NCBI RefSeq assembly: GCF_900110865.1
Contig: NZ_FOFD01000004.1
Location: 365,860 to 429,859 of the forward strand
From: Natrinema salaciae
GTDB taxonomy: Archaea; Halobacteriota; Halobacteria; Halobacteriales; Natrialbaceae
Direction: 5' to 3'
Length of the DNA: 64,000 nucleotides
In this document: positions 15,003 through 22,436 of the stretch, one piece after another
Layout: every line of letters begins with the position of its first letter
Numbering within the stretch: the first letter of the stretch is position 1
Notes under the pieces: model-generated
Told to the model about the DNA's origin: nothing
The model's database searches: none
The model's input: only the letters and a program-made list of their open reading frames with translations
Position numbers and translations under genes: made by a program

Positions 15003-15233
15003 GGCTTCCGTAGCTGGAATACGGGAGCTGTCGCGGTTCGGTGCTCATACACCGGACCGCTTATTTCTGGCAGGCCTACCGATTAGTCTGCCATTCTCAC
15101 TTTCCCGTAATTCAACGGCTCTGTTGCCACCCTCATAAATCTAATCACTAATACATGATCTATGGGTAGGATATTGATGACTCGAATGTGATGGACCGAT
15201 AGGCGTAAGAATCTATTCAGGAACACCCATACG

Positions 15234-15500
15234 ATGCGAAAACCCGGCGAATGGATGCAATTGCCAACTGACGAGCGCATTCTCGAAGTCCTCCACTCGT
15301 CGGGTCTCACCCTCTCACCGGCCGTTATCGGGAAGAATATCGACAAAAGTCGAGAGCAGGTCAATCGTCGCCTCTCGGTCCTCGTCGACTACGAACTAGT
15401 CACTCGAGTCGAACGCGGTTACTACGAAATCGACGACCTCGGAGTCGCGTATCTCGAGGGGCAACTCGATGCCGACGATCTCGAACCAGCCGACGAGTAA
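15234..15500 (+). CDS. PhiH1-repressor-like winged-helix protein, copy 4
   Basis: An 88-residue intact family member: GEWMQLPTDERILEVLHSSG, LSPAVIGKNIDKSREQVNRRL (helix-turn-helix), ELVTRVERGYYEI wing, LGVAYLEGQLDADDLE tail. It completes the second divergent module with copy B. The 230 bp upstream are A+T-rich, but the twin AACAGTA palindromes of the first module are not seen here, so its operator differs. Confidence 0.8.
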   Translation: MRKPGEWMQLPTDERILEVLHSSGLTLSPAVIGKNIDKSREQVNRRLSVLVDYELVTRVERGYYEIDDLGVAYLEGQLDADDLEPADE

Positions 15501-15643
15501 CGGCCACGCTGGTCCATCTACTCGCTCGCAGTTACACTCGAGTACGCGATAGCAGGTGCACCAAACCACCGCTGGGTAGCGACACGTGTTTTCCCACGGT
15601 GATATCTCGAGAAGCGCGAAACAGATCGAAACAACAGAATTCG

Positions 15644-16045
15644 CTACGGTGTCGCCGGTGCCGTATCGCCGTCATCGTGTGCGAACGGACTGATGATGAG
15701 GTCGTCGTAGGGGAAGACCGGTCGCTTCGATTGGCCGTCCTCGTCGAAGCGGATGATCCCCAGCGCCTCGAGGGTCGTCACTTCGTCGTGGACGTTTTTC
15801 ACGTCGCGGCCGACGAGGCGCGCAGTCTCACGGATGCTATCGGGTTCGTCGGCGCGGATCACCCGCAAGAGTGTGTACGTACGCTCGTTGAGCACGTCGC
15901 TGAGCCGCTGTTCGTTCGGAAACGTTACCATCGCGGGCTGGTCGACCGAGTCACTGCCGCGAAGCGTTCGAATCGCTTCGCGTCCCGCTTCGTAAAGCGA
16001 CTCTGCATTCCCGATCGTGACCAAGAGTACGTTGGTATCCGTCAT
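15644..16045 (-). CDS. HVO_A0114-like winged-helix DNA-binding protein
   Basis: A 133-residue regulator. The C-terminal half carries the winged helix typical of HVO_A0114-like haloarchaeal proteins: NERTYTLLRVIRADEPDSIR, ETARLVGRDVKNVHDEVTTL, ALGIIRFDEDGQSKRPV. The N-terminal part is a short beta/alpha lead. Such proteins are often partners or repressors in mobile or toxin-antitoxin-like loci. The start is ATG 16045; a TTG three codons upstream is less likely. It is followed upstream by a small two-helix membrane gene in the same direction, 20 bp apart, so the two may be one unit. Confidence 0.75.
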   Translation of the reverse strand: MTDTNVLLVTIGNAESLYEAGREAIRTLRGSDSVDQPAMVTFPNEQRLSDVLNERTYTLLRVIRADEPDSIRETARLVGRDVKNVHDEVTTLEALGIIRFDEDGQSKRPVFPYDDLIISPFAHDDGDTAPATP

Positions 16046-16065
16046 AGTGTCCAATCCTCTGCATA

Positions 16066-16266
16066 TTACTCCAACAGATACCGGAAATCTTCGACGAGAC
16101 TTACTAGTACGATTCCTACCAACAAAACATACGCTACAAGCAGTATCTCACCAATGGGTCCTGTAACCTGTGGCTCTACGATGAACAACACGAACAACAC
16201 AAAGGTTGCAATGACACCGGCCCTGCGAACGGTACCACGATCCATGCCGAATATTGACTGTGTCAT
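16066..16266 (-). CDS. small two-span membrane protein
   Basis: A 66-residue protein with two hydrophobic helices (about residues 15-31 and 37-55) separated by a short polar turn (EPQVTGP), ending EDFRYLLE. The open frame continues upstream, but ATG 16266 gives a compact protein with a basic N-terminus. It lies 20 bp before the HVO_A0114-like gene and may be co-expressed. A hairpin-rich segment precedes it. Function unknown. Confidence 0.5.
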   Translation of the reverse strand: MTQSIFGMDRGTVRRAGVIATFVLFVLFIVEPQVTGPIGEILLVAYVLLVGIVLVSLVEDFRYLLE

Positions 16267-16285
16267 AGTTGAAACCCACACAGCG

Positions 16286-16337
16286 CTCGCAAAACCCCTT
16301 TCGGGGTGTTTCGGGGTTTTCACCCCGGTTATGCGAG
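16286..16337 (-). terminator. nested hairpins, possible terminator of the small ORF at 16329-16442
   Basis: AAAACCCC (16291-16298) pairs with GGGGTTTT (16313-16320), and CTCGC (16286-16290) pairs with GCGAG (16333-16337). It overlaps and follows the stop codon of the minus-strand small ORF and precedes the next minus-strand gene. It could terminate the first or structure the leader of the second. Confidence 0.4.
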
Positions 16338-16442
16338 CAGTCCGCGAAGCAGTCTCCACAGGGCGTAGGAAACCACGGCGAGTTTCGCCGCGACGGTTGC
16401 CCACTCCTTCAGCCACTTCGGCGGTGGGTCAATCTGGGTCAC
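16329..16442 (-). CDS. 37-residue putative single-span protein, GTG start
   Basis: Reads VTQIDPPPKWLKEWATVAAK, then a hydrophobic LAVVSYALWRLLRGLLA end. The tail forms a membrane helix with flanking Arg/Lys. A TATA-like taaaaca lies about 25 nt before the GTG, compatible with a leaderless start. The first codons lie inside a 17-bp direct repeat whose other copy, 125 bp upstream, begins the same peptide with two ATGs but stops after 12 codons. The original gene was probably interrupted. Low confidence because of size. Confidence 0.35.
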   Translation of the reverse strand: MTQIDPPPKWLKEWATVAAKLAVVSYALWRLLRGLLA

Positions 16443-16566
16443 TGCGACCCATTTGATCTATTGTTTTACTCCTACTTCAAACGGTTGGTTTGTAAACAAG
16501 TAGTTGAGATAATGGATACGCTTAGGGGCCCTCATCTCGAATTGGAAAATGGGTCAATCTGGGTCA
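16425..16566. repeat. 17-bp direct repeat flanking a 108-bp segment
   Basis: tgggtcaatctgggtca occurs exactly at 16425-16441 and 16550-16566. Each copy contains two gggtca half-sites. The A+T-rich segment between has no credible gene (only a 25-codon minus-strand frame). This looks like an insertion or recombination footprint: on the minus strand both copies encode the start TQIDP, but only the downstream one continues into the full peptide. Confidence 0.65.
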
Positions 16567-16570
16567 TCAT

Positions 16571-16588
16571 CCGGTGCGAAAGCACCGG
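16571..16588. repeat. perfect 7-bp hairpin with GAAA loop
   Basis: CCGGTGC-GAAA-GCACCGG. On the plus strand the loop is a GNRA tetraloop. On the minus strand it lies just before the ATGATG at 16570-16565 and 63 bp after the stop of the PD-(D/E)XK gene, so it may end that transcript. Confidence 0.5.
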
Positions 16589-16651
16589 ACTGACTCGTTA
16601 CTACGATTCGATAGTGGCAAGTTTGGTTTTCGAATCGCGAACGCGACCGAA

Positions 16652-17911
16652 TCAGACCGGCTCCCGAAGCGCCCAAATATCCTCGAGTGGCTCGAGCCGA
16701 CTCGGTTCCGCCCCACGCTGCGTGAGAATGCCCGCGTGGTACAGCATCGCCTTCAGTTGAAACACCGTCGGCGAGTGGTAGACGGAGCCGTCCGCGAGTA
16801 CCGCGGGCCGAAGCTCGCCGTCTTCGGTAAGCACGCGACTCCGGACGCCGTCGGTCCCCCGAACGAACAGTTCGACGGTAAACGACGGGTGGACTTCGTG
16901 CAGGTACTCGACCACGTCCACGAGCGACGGCTCCGTGATCCCGTCCGCGTGCATGCACTGGAGTTCGCGGACGAGCAGCTCCGTCGCCTCGTAGTCGAAC
17001 AGCACACGGCGGGCCAACTGGCCCCACGCCGGCGCGAGATCGACGAACCGGTTCCCCGATCGGTACCAGTTCTCGAACTCCGCGAGGGCCGCCTCGACGG
17101 ACCCGCACCGGGATTTCGCGAACCGAACGACCTCCTCGCCGAGCGAGGTCAGTTCGACACGCGCGCTGCCCTCGACACCGACCCCCTCCTCGATCAGTCC
17201 GAGGAACGCGGCTCCCTGCCGGGCGCTGTCGACGGCGCTTACGACCTTGTACTCGGACAGCAGTGCCTCCGTGTCCCCGGCCGCGTAGTGGGCCAGCGGA
17301 TAGCCGAGGTAGTTCTTGGGATGGTTCAGGCCGAACGACGCGTCCGCGACTCCCTGCGCGCTGGCCTGAAACCGCAACGCCGTCGCCTCGGTCGTCGTCC
17401 GGTTGCCGACGACGCGGGGCACCTCGAGCGGGTCCACGGTCCCCGCCGAATCGACGCCGAGCACGCCGACGTTCAACTCCCGCGCGAGCGTCCGATCGGT
17501 CTCGGAAATCGCGGCCGCCGGCGCGGCGAGATAGGCCGCGTTCGCCTCGTGGAGCCGGTCGTACGCCTGTAGAATGCCCCGTTGCGTATCGACGCCCCCA
17601 CTGGTCTCCCCCTTCGCCTCGATGGCGATCAACGGCGGCTCGTCGCCGAGGCGCTCGACGGCAAGCAGCTCCGACTCGAGAGTCCCAACGCCGACCAGAT
17701 CGGGATACCCGCCGCCGATCCGGACGTGGTTGAACGGGGCCAGACGGTCGCGGATCTCCTGTGCGACGGGGTGGCCGGGGAGCCACTCCGCTTGCGAGAA
17801 CTGGGTGTCGGCCACCGCGTACGCGGTCGACTCGTCCTCGGCTGGAAAGAGTCGCTGCTTCGTGTGGGCCAGCACCTGCGGTTCCGAGAGCGGCCGGGCC
17901 GCGCTACTCAT
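16652..17911 (-). CDS. PD-(D/E)XK nuclease-like protein (putative defence function)
   Basis: A 419-residue soluble protein not assignable to a named family. The N-terminal third carries a restriction-endonuclease-like signature: GGGYPDLVGVG (the PD) and, about 30 residues on, PLIAIEAKGE (the E-x-K), followed by a helix TQRGILQAYDRLHEANAAYL and strand GVLGVDSAG as usual in this fold. The rest is mixed alpha/beta, with a winged-helix-like LTSLGEEVVRFAKS and a C-terminal VLADGSVYHSPTVFQLKAML. It stands alone at the edge of the accessory island. Nuclease activity is inferred from the motif. No methylase partner is visible. Confidence 0.6.
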   Translation of the reverse strand: MSSAARPLSEPQVLAHTKQRLFPAEDESTAYAVADTQFSQAEWLPGHPVAQEIRDRLAPFNHVRIGGGYPDLVGVGTLESELLAVERLGDEPPLIAIEAKGETSGGVDTQRGILQAYDRLHEANAAYLAAPAAAISETDRTLARELNVGVLGVDSAGTVDPLEVPRVVGNRTTTEATALRFQASAQGVADASFGLNHPKNYLGYPLAHYAAGDTEALLSEYKVVSAVDSARQGAAFLGLIEEGVGVEGSARVELTSLGEEVVRFAKSRCGSVEAALAEFENWYRSGNRFVDLAPAWGQLARRVLFDYEATELLVRELQCMHADGITEPSLVDVVEYLHEVHPSFTVELFVRGTDGVRSRVLTEDGELRPAVLADGSVYHSPTVFQLKAMLYHAGILTQRGAEPSRLEPLEDIWALREPV

Positions 17912-18172
17912 GGTTCTCGATTAGACAGTAGTCCCAATAATGTTCTGGCGAGCAGACGGTTCGGCGGACGGAGCGACCGGTCTCGGGGAGCGACGGTTCT
18001 CGGACGGAAATCCGCGCCCGCGACGAGGACCGATCGTCGAACGCGACACAGTAGTTATTTCGGTTGACATGGTCGCCCCATTCATGGGTTGCCACGACCT
18101 GACACGGGTGAGAGAACCACAACTGCGAGAGAGTGCACCACAGTCGACCGCGCCCGCTATCGAGGTGGTGCG

Positions 18173-19810
18173 ATGAGCTCGAAACCGCGGAGTCGCTGGG
18201 GATGGGGGTTCGAGGGCGAAATGATCGACGAGACCGAACTCCGCGAGCGCAAGGCGTTCCTCGAGTCGACGCTCGGCTTTCCGGAGCGGCCCGTCCGCGA
18301 TCCCGTCCCGCTGTCCGACACGACGATCCCCGATCCGGCGATCGAGATACCCGACGAACTCGCGGATTTCTGTTCGTCGGACCGAGCCGTTCGCGCGAGG
18401 CGAACCTACGGCATGGCTCGTCCGGAGACCATCCGGGCGTTCCACGGGGATTTCACGCCCGCCCCGGACATCGTCGCGCGACCGACGACGGAGACGGAGG
18501 TCGAGGCGGTACTCGCGTGGGCTTCCGACCGGCGCGTCGCCGTCTCGCCGGTCACTGGCGGAACCGGCGTCGCCGGTGGGACGGGGCCGCCGGCTGGAGA
18601 CATCCGCGCTGGCTACACAGGAACGATCGCGCTCGATCTCGGGAACCTGAACGACGTCCTCGAGGTCGACGAACGATCGCGAACCGCGCTGATAGAGGGC
18701 GGGACCCTGGGGCCGGCCATCAACCGCCAACTCGACGAGTACGGGCTTCACCTCCGGCACTATCCGCAGTCGTATCGGCTCTCGGGGCTCGGCGGGTGGA
18801 TCGCGACCCGATCCGGCGGCCACTACGCGACCAGATACACCCACATCGACGAGCTCGTCGAGAGCGTCCGGATGATCTGTCCGGCGGGACCGTTCGAAAC
18901 CCAGCGGCTCCCCGCCCACGGTGCCGGCCCGGACGCGAACCGGCTCGTCTGTGGCTCCGAGGGCAGTCTCGGCGTCATCACGCGGGCGTGGATGCAGGTC
19001 GAACCGCGACCGCAGTACCGATCGGACGCGGCGGTGTACTTCGACGGCATCCTCGAGGCCGCGGCGGCGATACGCCGGATCGTCCAGGCGAAACTCTATC
19101 CCGCGAACTGTCGCCTCCACGACCGCGTGGAGACGAGCCTGTACGGGATGGACGATGTCGAAGCGGACCTCGTCATCCTGGGGTTCGAATCTACGGACCA
19201 GCCGACGGACGCGGCCCTCGATCGAGCCCTCGAAATCTGCGAGGCGGAGGGCGGTTCCTGTCCGGACGGACCGGACCATTACGGCCCGGGCTACGGCCAC
19301 GATCGCCCCGAGGACAGCGACGTGGTCCGCTGGGGTGAGGCGTTCCAGCTCGGCGGCTCCGGAAGTACCGACCTCCCGCTGTGCGTCGTCGGTGGAACCG
19401 TCGAGACTGCAGTGACGTGGGACCGCTTCCCGGAGTTTCACGAGGCGATGCTCGCGGCCGTCACCGATGCGCTCGACGCGGAATGCAAGATGGGACACGT
19501 ATCGACCCGTTTTACGCACGTCTATCCGGACGGCCCCGCCGTGTACTACACGTTCCGCGCCCCCGGCGATCCCGATCCCGATCGGCGGATCGAACAGTGG
19601 CGGCGGATCAAACGCGCCGGCCTCGACACCGTCATGGAGTACGACCTGACGCCGACGCACCACCACGCCGTCGGCCGGGATCACAAGGAGTGGTACGCGA
19701 AGCAGATCCCCGAACCCTACGGGGACGCACTGCGCGCAGTGAAAGGCGTCCTCGACCCGGCGGGCGTGATGAATCCCGGCGTCCTCGTCGATCCACCGGG
19801 TCGCGACTGA
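18173..19810 (+). CDS. FAD-binding oxidoreductase, alkylglycerone-phosphate-synthase-like
   Basis: A 545-residue flavoprotein of the VAO/PCMH superfamily. Residues about 80-250 form the FAD-binding domain: TPAPDIVARPTTETEVEAVL, TGGTGVAGGTG, HYPQSYRLSGLGGWIATRSG and a CGSEGSLGVITRAWM end. The C-terminal cap carries LTPTHHHAVGRDHKEW and LDPAGVMNPG. The SGLGGWIATRSGG and multi-His segments resemble alkyl-DHAP synthase more than D-lactate dehydrogenase. Substrate is unknown. In a haloarchaeon, whose ether lipids come from glycerol-1-phosphate, alkyl-DHAP synthesis is not expected. The start ATG 18173 gives a normal N-terminus; upstream codons are not conserved-looking. Confidence 0.85.
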   Translation: MSSKPRSRWGWGFEGEMIDETELRERKAFLESTLGFPERPVRDPVPLSDTTIPDPAIEIPDELADFCSSDRAVRARRTYGMARPETIRAFHGDFTPAPDIVARPTTETEVEAVLAWASDRRVAVSPVTGGTGVAGGTGPPAGDIRAGYTGTIALDLGNLNDVLEVDERSRTALIEGGTLGPAINRQLDEYGLHLRHYPQSYRLSGLGGWIATRSGGHYATRYTHIDELVESVRMICPAGPFETQRLPAHGAGPDANRLVCGSEGSLGVITRAWMQVEPRPQYRSDAAVYFDGILEAAAAIRRIVQAKLYPANCRLHDRVETSLYGMDDVEADLVILGFESTDQPTDAALDRALEICEAEGGSCPDGPDHYGPGYGHDRPEDSDVVRWGEAFQLGGSGSTDLPLCVVGGTVETAVTWDRFPEFHEAMLAAVTDALDAECKMGHVSTRFTHVYPDGPAVYYTFRAPGDPDPDRRIEQWRRIKRAGLDTVMEYDLTPTHHHAVGRDHKEWYAKQIPEPYGDALRAVKGVLDPAGVMNPGVLVDPPGRD

Positions 19811-19967
19811 GGTGGGATTCGGTCGGTGAGCGGTCGCTCTCACTACCGATCTCGGCGGCGCTGCCCGTCCCGAACAGGGATCGGGACGAGTACGACACCG
19901 CCGCCAACCAGCAGCACCCACCCGCTCTCGAGCCAAGCGTTTGTATCTCGAGCCCGTTCGAACGAAC

Positions 19968-20357
19968 ATGACCGAGGCGACACTCGTCTACGACGACGAC
20001 TGCGGCTTCTGTACGTGGTGGGCGGCGTATTTCGACGAGCGAACGGCGGACATCCGTATCGTCGGGTTCAGCGACCTCACCGACGAACTGCTCGAGCGAC
20101 TGCCCGCGAACTACGAGGACTGTGCGCATCTGGTGGCCGACGATGGCGTCTACTCCTGTGGAGCCTCGATCGAGGAGGCGGTCCGCCGTACCGACATCGC
20201 CGAGCCCGCGGGGGACGTCGTCGAGTTCCTCCGACAGTTCGAGGATTACGAGCGCGTCCGCGAGCGCACCTACCGGTGGGTCGCGGACAACCGCGACCGC
20301 TTGGGGACGTACCTCTCGAAGACGCCGCCGGCGCGCCAGCAATCCGACGACGGCTGA
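19968..20357 (+). CDS. DCC-family thiol-disulfide oxidoreductase-like protein (DUF393)
   Basis: A 129-residue protein of the DCC (YuxK/DUF393) family, named from the motif near the N-terminus. Here it is LVYDDDCGFCTWWAAYF (residues 6-22), with a thioredoxin-like C-x-x-C. The remainder (SCGASIEEAVRR for the second family motif, helical C-terminus) fits. It probably acts on thiols at the membrane face, but no substrate is known. Start ATG 19968, nine codons after the open-frame start, places the motif in its usual position. Confidence 0.85.
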   Translation: MTEATLVYDDDCGFCTWWAAYFDERTADIRIVGFSDLTDELLERLPANYEDCAHLVADDGVYSCGASIEEAVRRTDIAEPAGDVVEFLRQFEDYERVRERTYRWVADNRDRLGTYLSKTPPARQQSDDG

Positions 20358-20499
20358 CCCGGCCACCGGGACGAAAACCGAGTCACCACAGTCGCGGCTG
20401 CCGGACCCGCGACGCCTCGAGCGCGGACGGACAACGGAGTGACGCGTACGAACGGGCGGTCCGATCGACCGGTTTCGTCCGTGTTCGCCACCACGACGC

Positions 20500-21735
20500 C
20501 TAGTCGCTGTACCGAAACCGCAACACCCCGCCGGCGACGGCCACGACGAGCCCTGCCGCGGCCAGCAGCCCCAGTCCCGGTGCGTACGAGCCCGTGAGGT
20601 CGTGCAGGCTCCCGACGATCACCGGGCCGAGGAACCCGCCGATCTCGCCGACGGCGAAGATGAATCCCACGGCCGTCCCGGTCAGCCGCGCGCCGATCCC
20701 CTCGAGCTCCGGCGGGATCGCCCGGATGAGCGGCGAGAGGCCACCGAAGCCGAATCCGGTGACGACGACGCTCCCGAGCAACAGGAGGCCGATACCGCTT
20801 GCGATCACGCCCGAAACCCCGAGCCCGGCGACCAGCCCACAGAGCATCAGCGCGGTCCGGCGAGCGCCGAACCGGTCGGCGGCCGCGGGAACGGTCAGGA
20901 CGCCGACGACGTTGGCGGCGACGAGCAGGCTCGTCGTCCGCCCCGCTCGGTCCGGCGAGTAGCCTCGGGCCTCGAGCAGCGTCGGGAGCCACCCCTGCAT
21001 GCCGTGGGCGATCAGCAGGTACATCGTCCCGACGACGACCACGAGCTGCAGTTCGCGGTGGGTCAGGACGAGCACGAGATCCCGACGGATCGCGGCGAAC
21101 GAGAGCGACGAGTCGGCTTCGTCCGCGTCGTTGGCCGCCCGGTTGCGGGCGTCGATCCGCAGTCGCCGCGCGACGACGAACCAGAGCAGGCCGTAGCCGA
21201 TCGCGACGACGCCGCTCCAGAAGAAGAGGGCGCGCCAGCCGCCGAGCAGCGGCCCCAGGACCGGTCGACCGATCGCGAAGGCGCTCGCGGTTCCCGCCGA
21301 CGCCCCCACGAGGTAGATCGAGGAGGGGAACCCGGTCTCGTCGGGCGGGAACAGCACCGAGACGAGCTTCGGCAGTCCGAACGTGATGGCGGTCGCACCG
21401 ACCCCGATCAGCAGCGTCGCCGCGAGCAGCGACGGAAAGCCGACCGCGAAGCTGCGACCGGTCTGGGCGACGCCGTAGATCAGCACGCCGGCCGCGAGGG
21501 TCCGGCCCGGACCGACGCGGTCGACGACCATCCCGGTGAACAGCGCGATCGGAATGTACGTCAGCGGAACCGCACCCGCGACCACGCCGGCCTGAGTGCC
21601 GGACAGGTCGAGTTCGCCGATGATCGTCGAGAGGTACGCCGGCAGCGAGAACCAGATGAACATCAGGACGGTGTACCCGAGCGTCCCGACGGCGACGGCA
21701 CCGTACGCGCGACGCCGACTCAGCCGATCAGTCAT
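20500..21735 (-). CDS. major facilitator superfamily transporter
   Basis: A 411-residue integral membrane carrier with twelve predicted helices in two six-helix halves. The A-motif loop between helices 2 and 3 reads GMVVDRVGPGRTLA, and the equivalent in the second half is AADRFGARRTAL. Conserved Gly/Pro patterns in helices 4 and 5 fit antiporter-like carriers of the CynX/nitrate type (LTYIPIALFTG). Substrate cannot be read. It is a single gene converging with the DCC gene; 142 bp between them hold nothing obvious. Confidence 0.9.
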   Translation of the reverse strand: MTDRLSRRRAYGAVAVGTLGYTVLMFIWFSLPAYLSTIIGELDLSGTQAGVVAGAVPLTYIPIALFTGMVVDRVGPGRTLAAGVLIYGVAQTGRSFAVGFPSLLAATLLIGVGATAITFGLPKLVSVLFPPDETGFPSSIYLVGASAGTASAFAIGRPVLGPLLGGWRALFFWSGVVAIGYGLLWFVVARRLRIDARNRAANDADEADSSLSFAAIRRDLVLVLTHRELQLVVVVGTMYLLIAHGMQGWLPTLLEARGYSPDRAGRTTSLLVAANVVGVLTVPAAADRFGARRTALMLCGLVAGLGVSGVIASGIGLLLLGSVVVTGFGFGGLSPLIRAIPPELEGIGARLTGTAVGFIFAVGEIGGFLGPVIVGSLHDLTGSYAPGLGLLAAAGLVVAVAGGVLRFRYSD

Positions 21736-21841
21736 CTGGACGTGGATGGGTGACGGCGGCCCGAGTAGTTTGCCGTCGCGGTACGTCTCCCCGGAATCGT
21801 CCCCGGACAGCTCTTTCCCGCCGGTCGGTGTCGGTGACCCT

Positions 21842-22426
21842 ATGACGCCCGACGAACGCGCCTTCCTCGAGCGGGCCCGCGTCGGTTCGCTGGCGACGGT
21901 CGACGCCGAGGGGCGACCGCACGCGGTCCCGATCTGTTTCGCGCTGCTCGAGCCGGCGGCGTCCCCGGCGGACGCGACCGGGGCGCGACGCGGCGACGCC
22001 GACGGTGGCGACGGCCGCCGAATCGTCTCGGCGATCGACGAGAAGCCGAAGGCGACCCGCGACCTCCGTCGCGTTCGGAACGTCCGGACGAACCCGCGGG
22101 TGACGCTGCTGGTCGACCGCTACCGCGAAGACTGGTCGCGCCTCGCGTGGATTCAGGTCCGCGGTCGCGCACGGATTCTCGAGCCGGACGGCACGACCGG
22201 CGATCGACCGACCGGGGCGATCCACGACGCCGCGGTGAGGGTGCTCGAGAACAGGTACGACCAGTACGCGGACCAGGACCACGCCCTCGACGATCGGCCG
22301 ATCGTTTCGATCCGGGTCACGCGAGTCGTTTCGTGGGGGGCGCTCGAGAGCGAGTCAGGGAGCGACTCGGAAGACGCGAGTACAACTGCGCGGGCGAGCG
22401 ATCGGGACGGTGCGGAGGACGCCTGA
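21842..22426 (+). CDS. PPOX-class F420-dependent oxidoreductase-like protein
   Basis: A 194-residue split-barrel flavin/F420-binding protein of the Rv0121/TIGR03668 type. It starts MTPDERAFLERARVGSLATV, followed by GRPHAVPICFAL, the barrel strands TNPRVTLLVDRYREDWSRLAW with the conserved W, and a VRGRARIL strand. An insertion of about 30 Gly/Asp/Ala-rich residues after the second strand and an acidic C-terminal tail are lineage decorations. Probable role is reduction of an unknown substrate using reduced F420. Its end lies 10 bp from the convergent P-type ATPase gene. Confidence 0.8.
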   Translation: MTPDERAFLERARVGSLATVDAEGRPHAVPICFALLEPAASPADATGARRGDADGGDGRRIVSAIDEKPKATRDLRRVRNVRTNPRVTLLVDRYREDWSRLAWIQVRGRARILEPDGTTGDRPTGAIHDAAVRVLENRYDQYADQDHALDDRPIVSIRVTRVVSWGALESESGSDSEDASTTARASDRDGAEDA

Positions 22427-22436
22427 CGGCGAGCGG

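Noticed and set aside
17921-19969. 682-codon minus-strand open frame
   Set aside because: Antisense of the FAD oxidoreductase gene.
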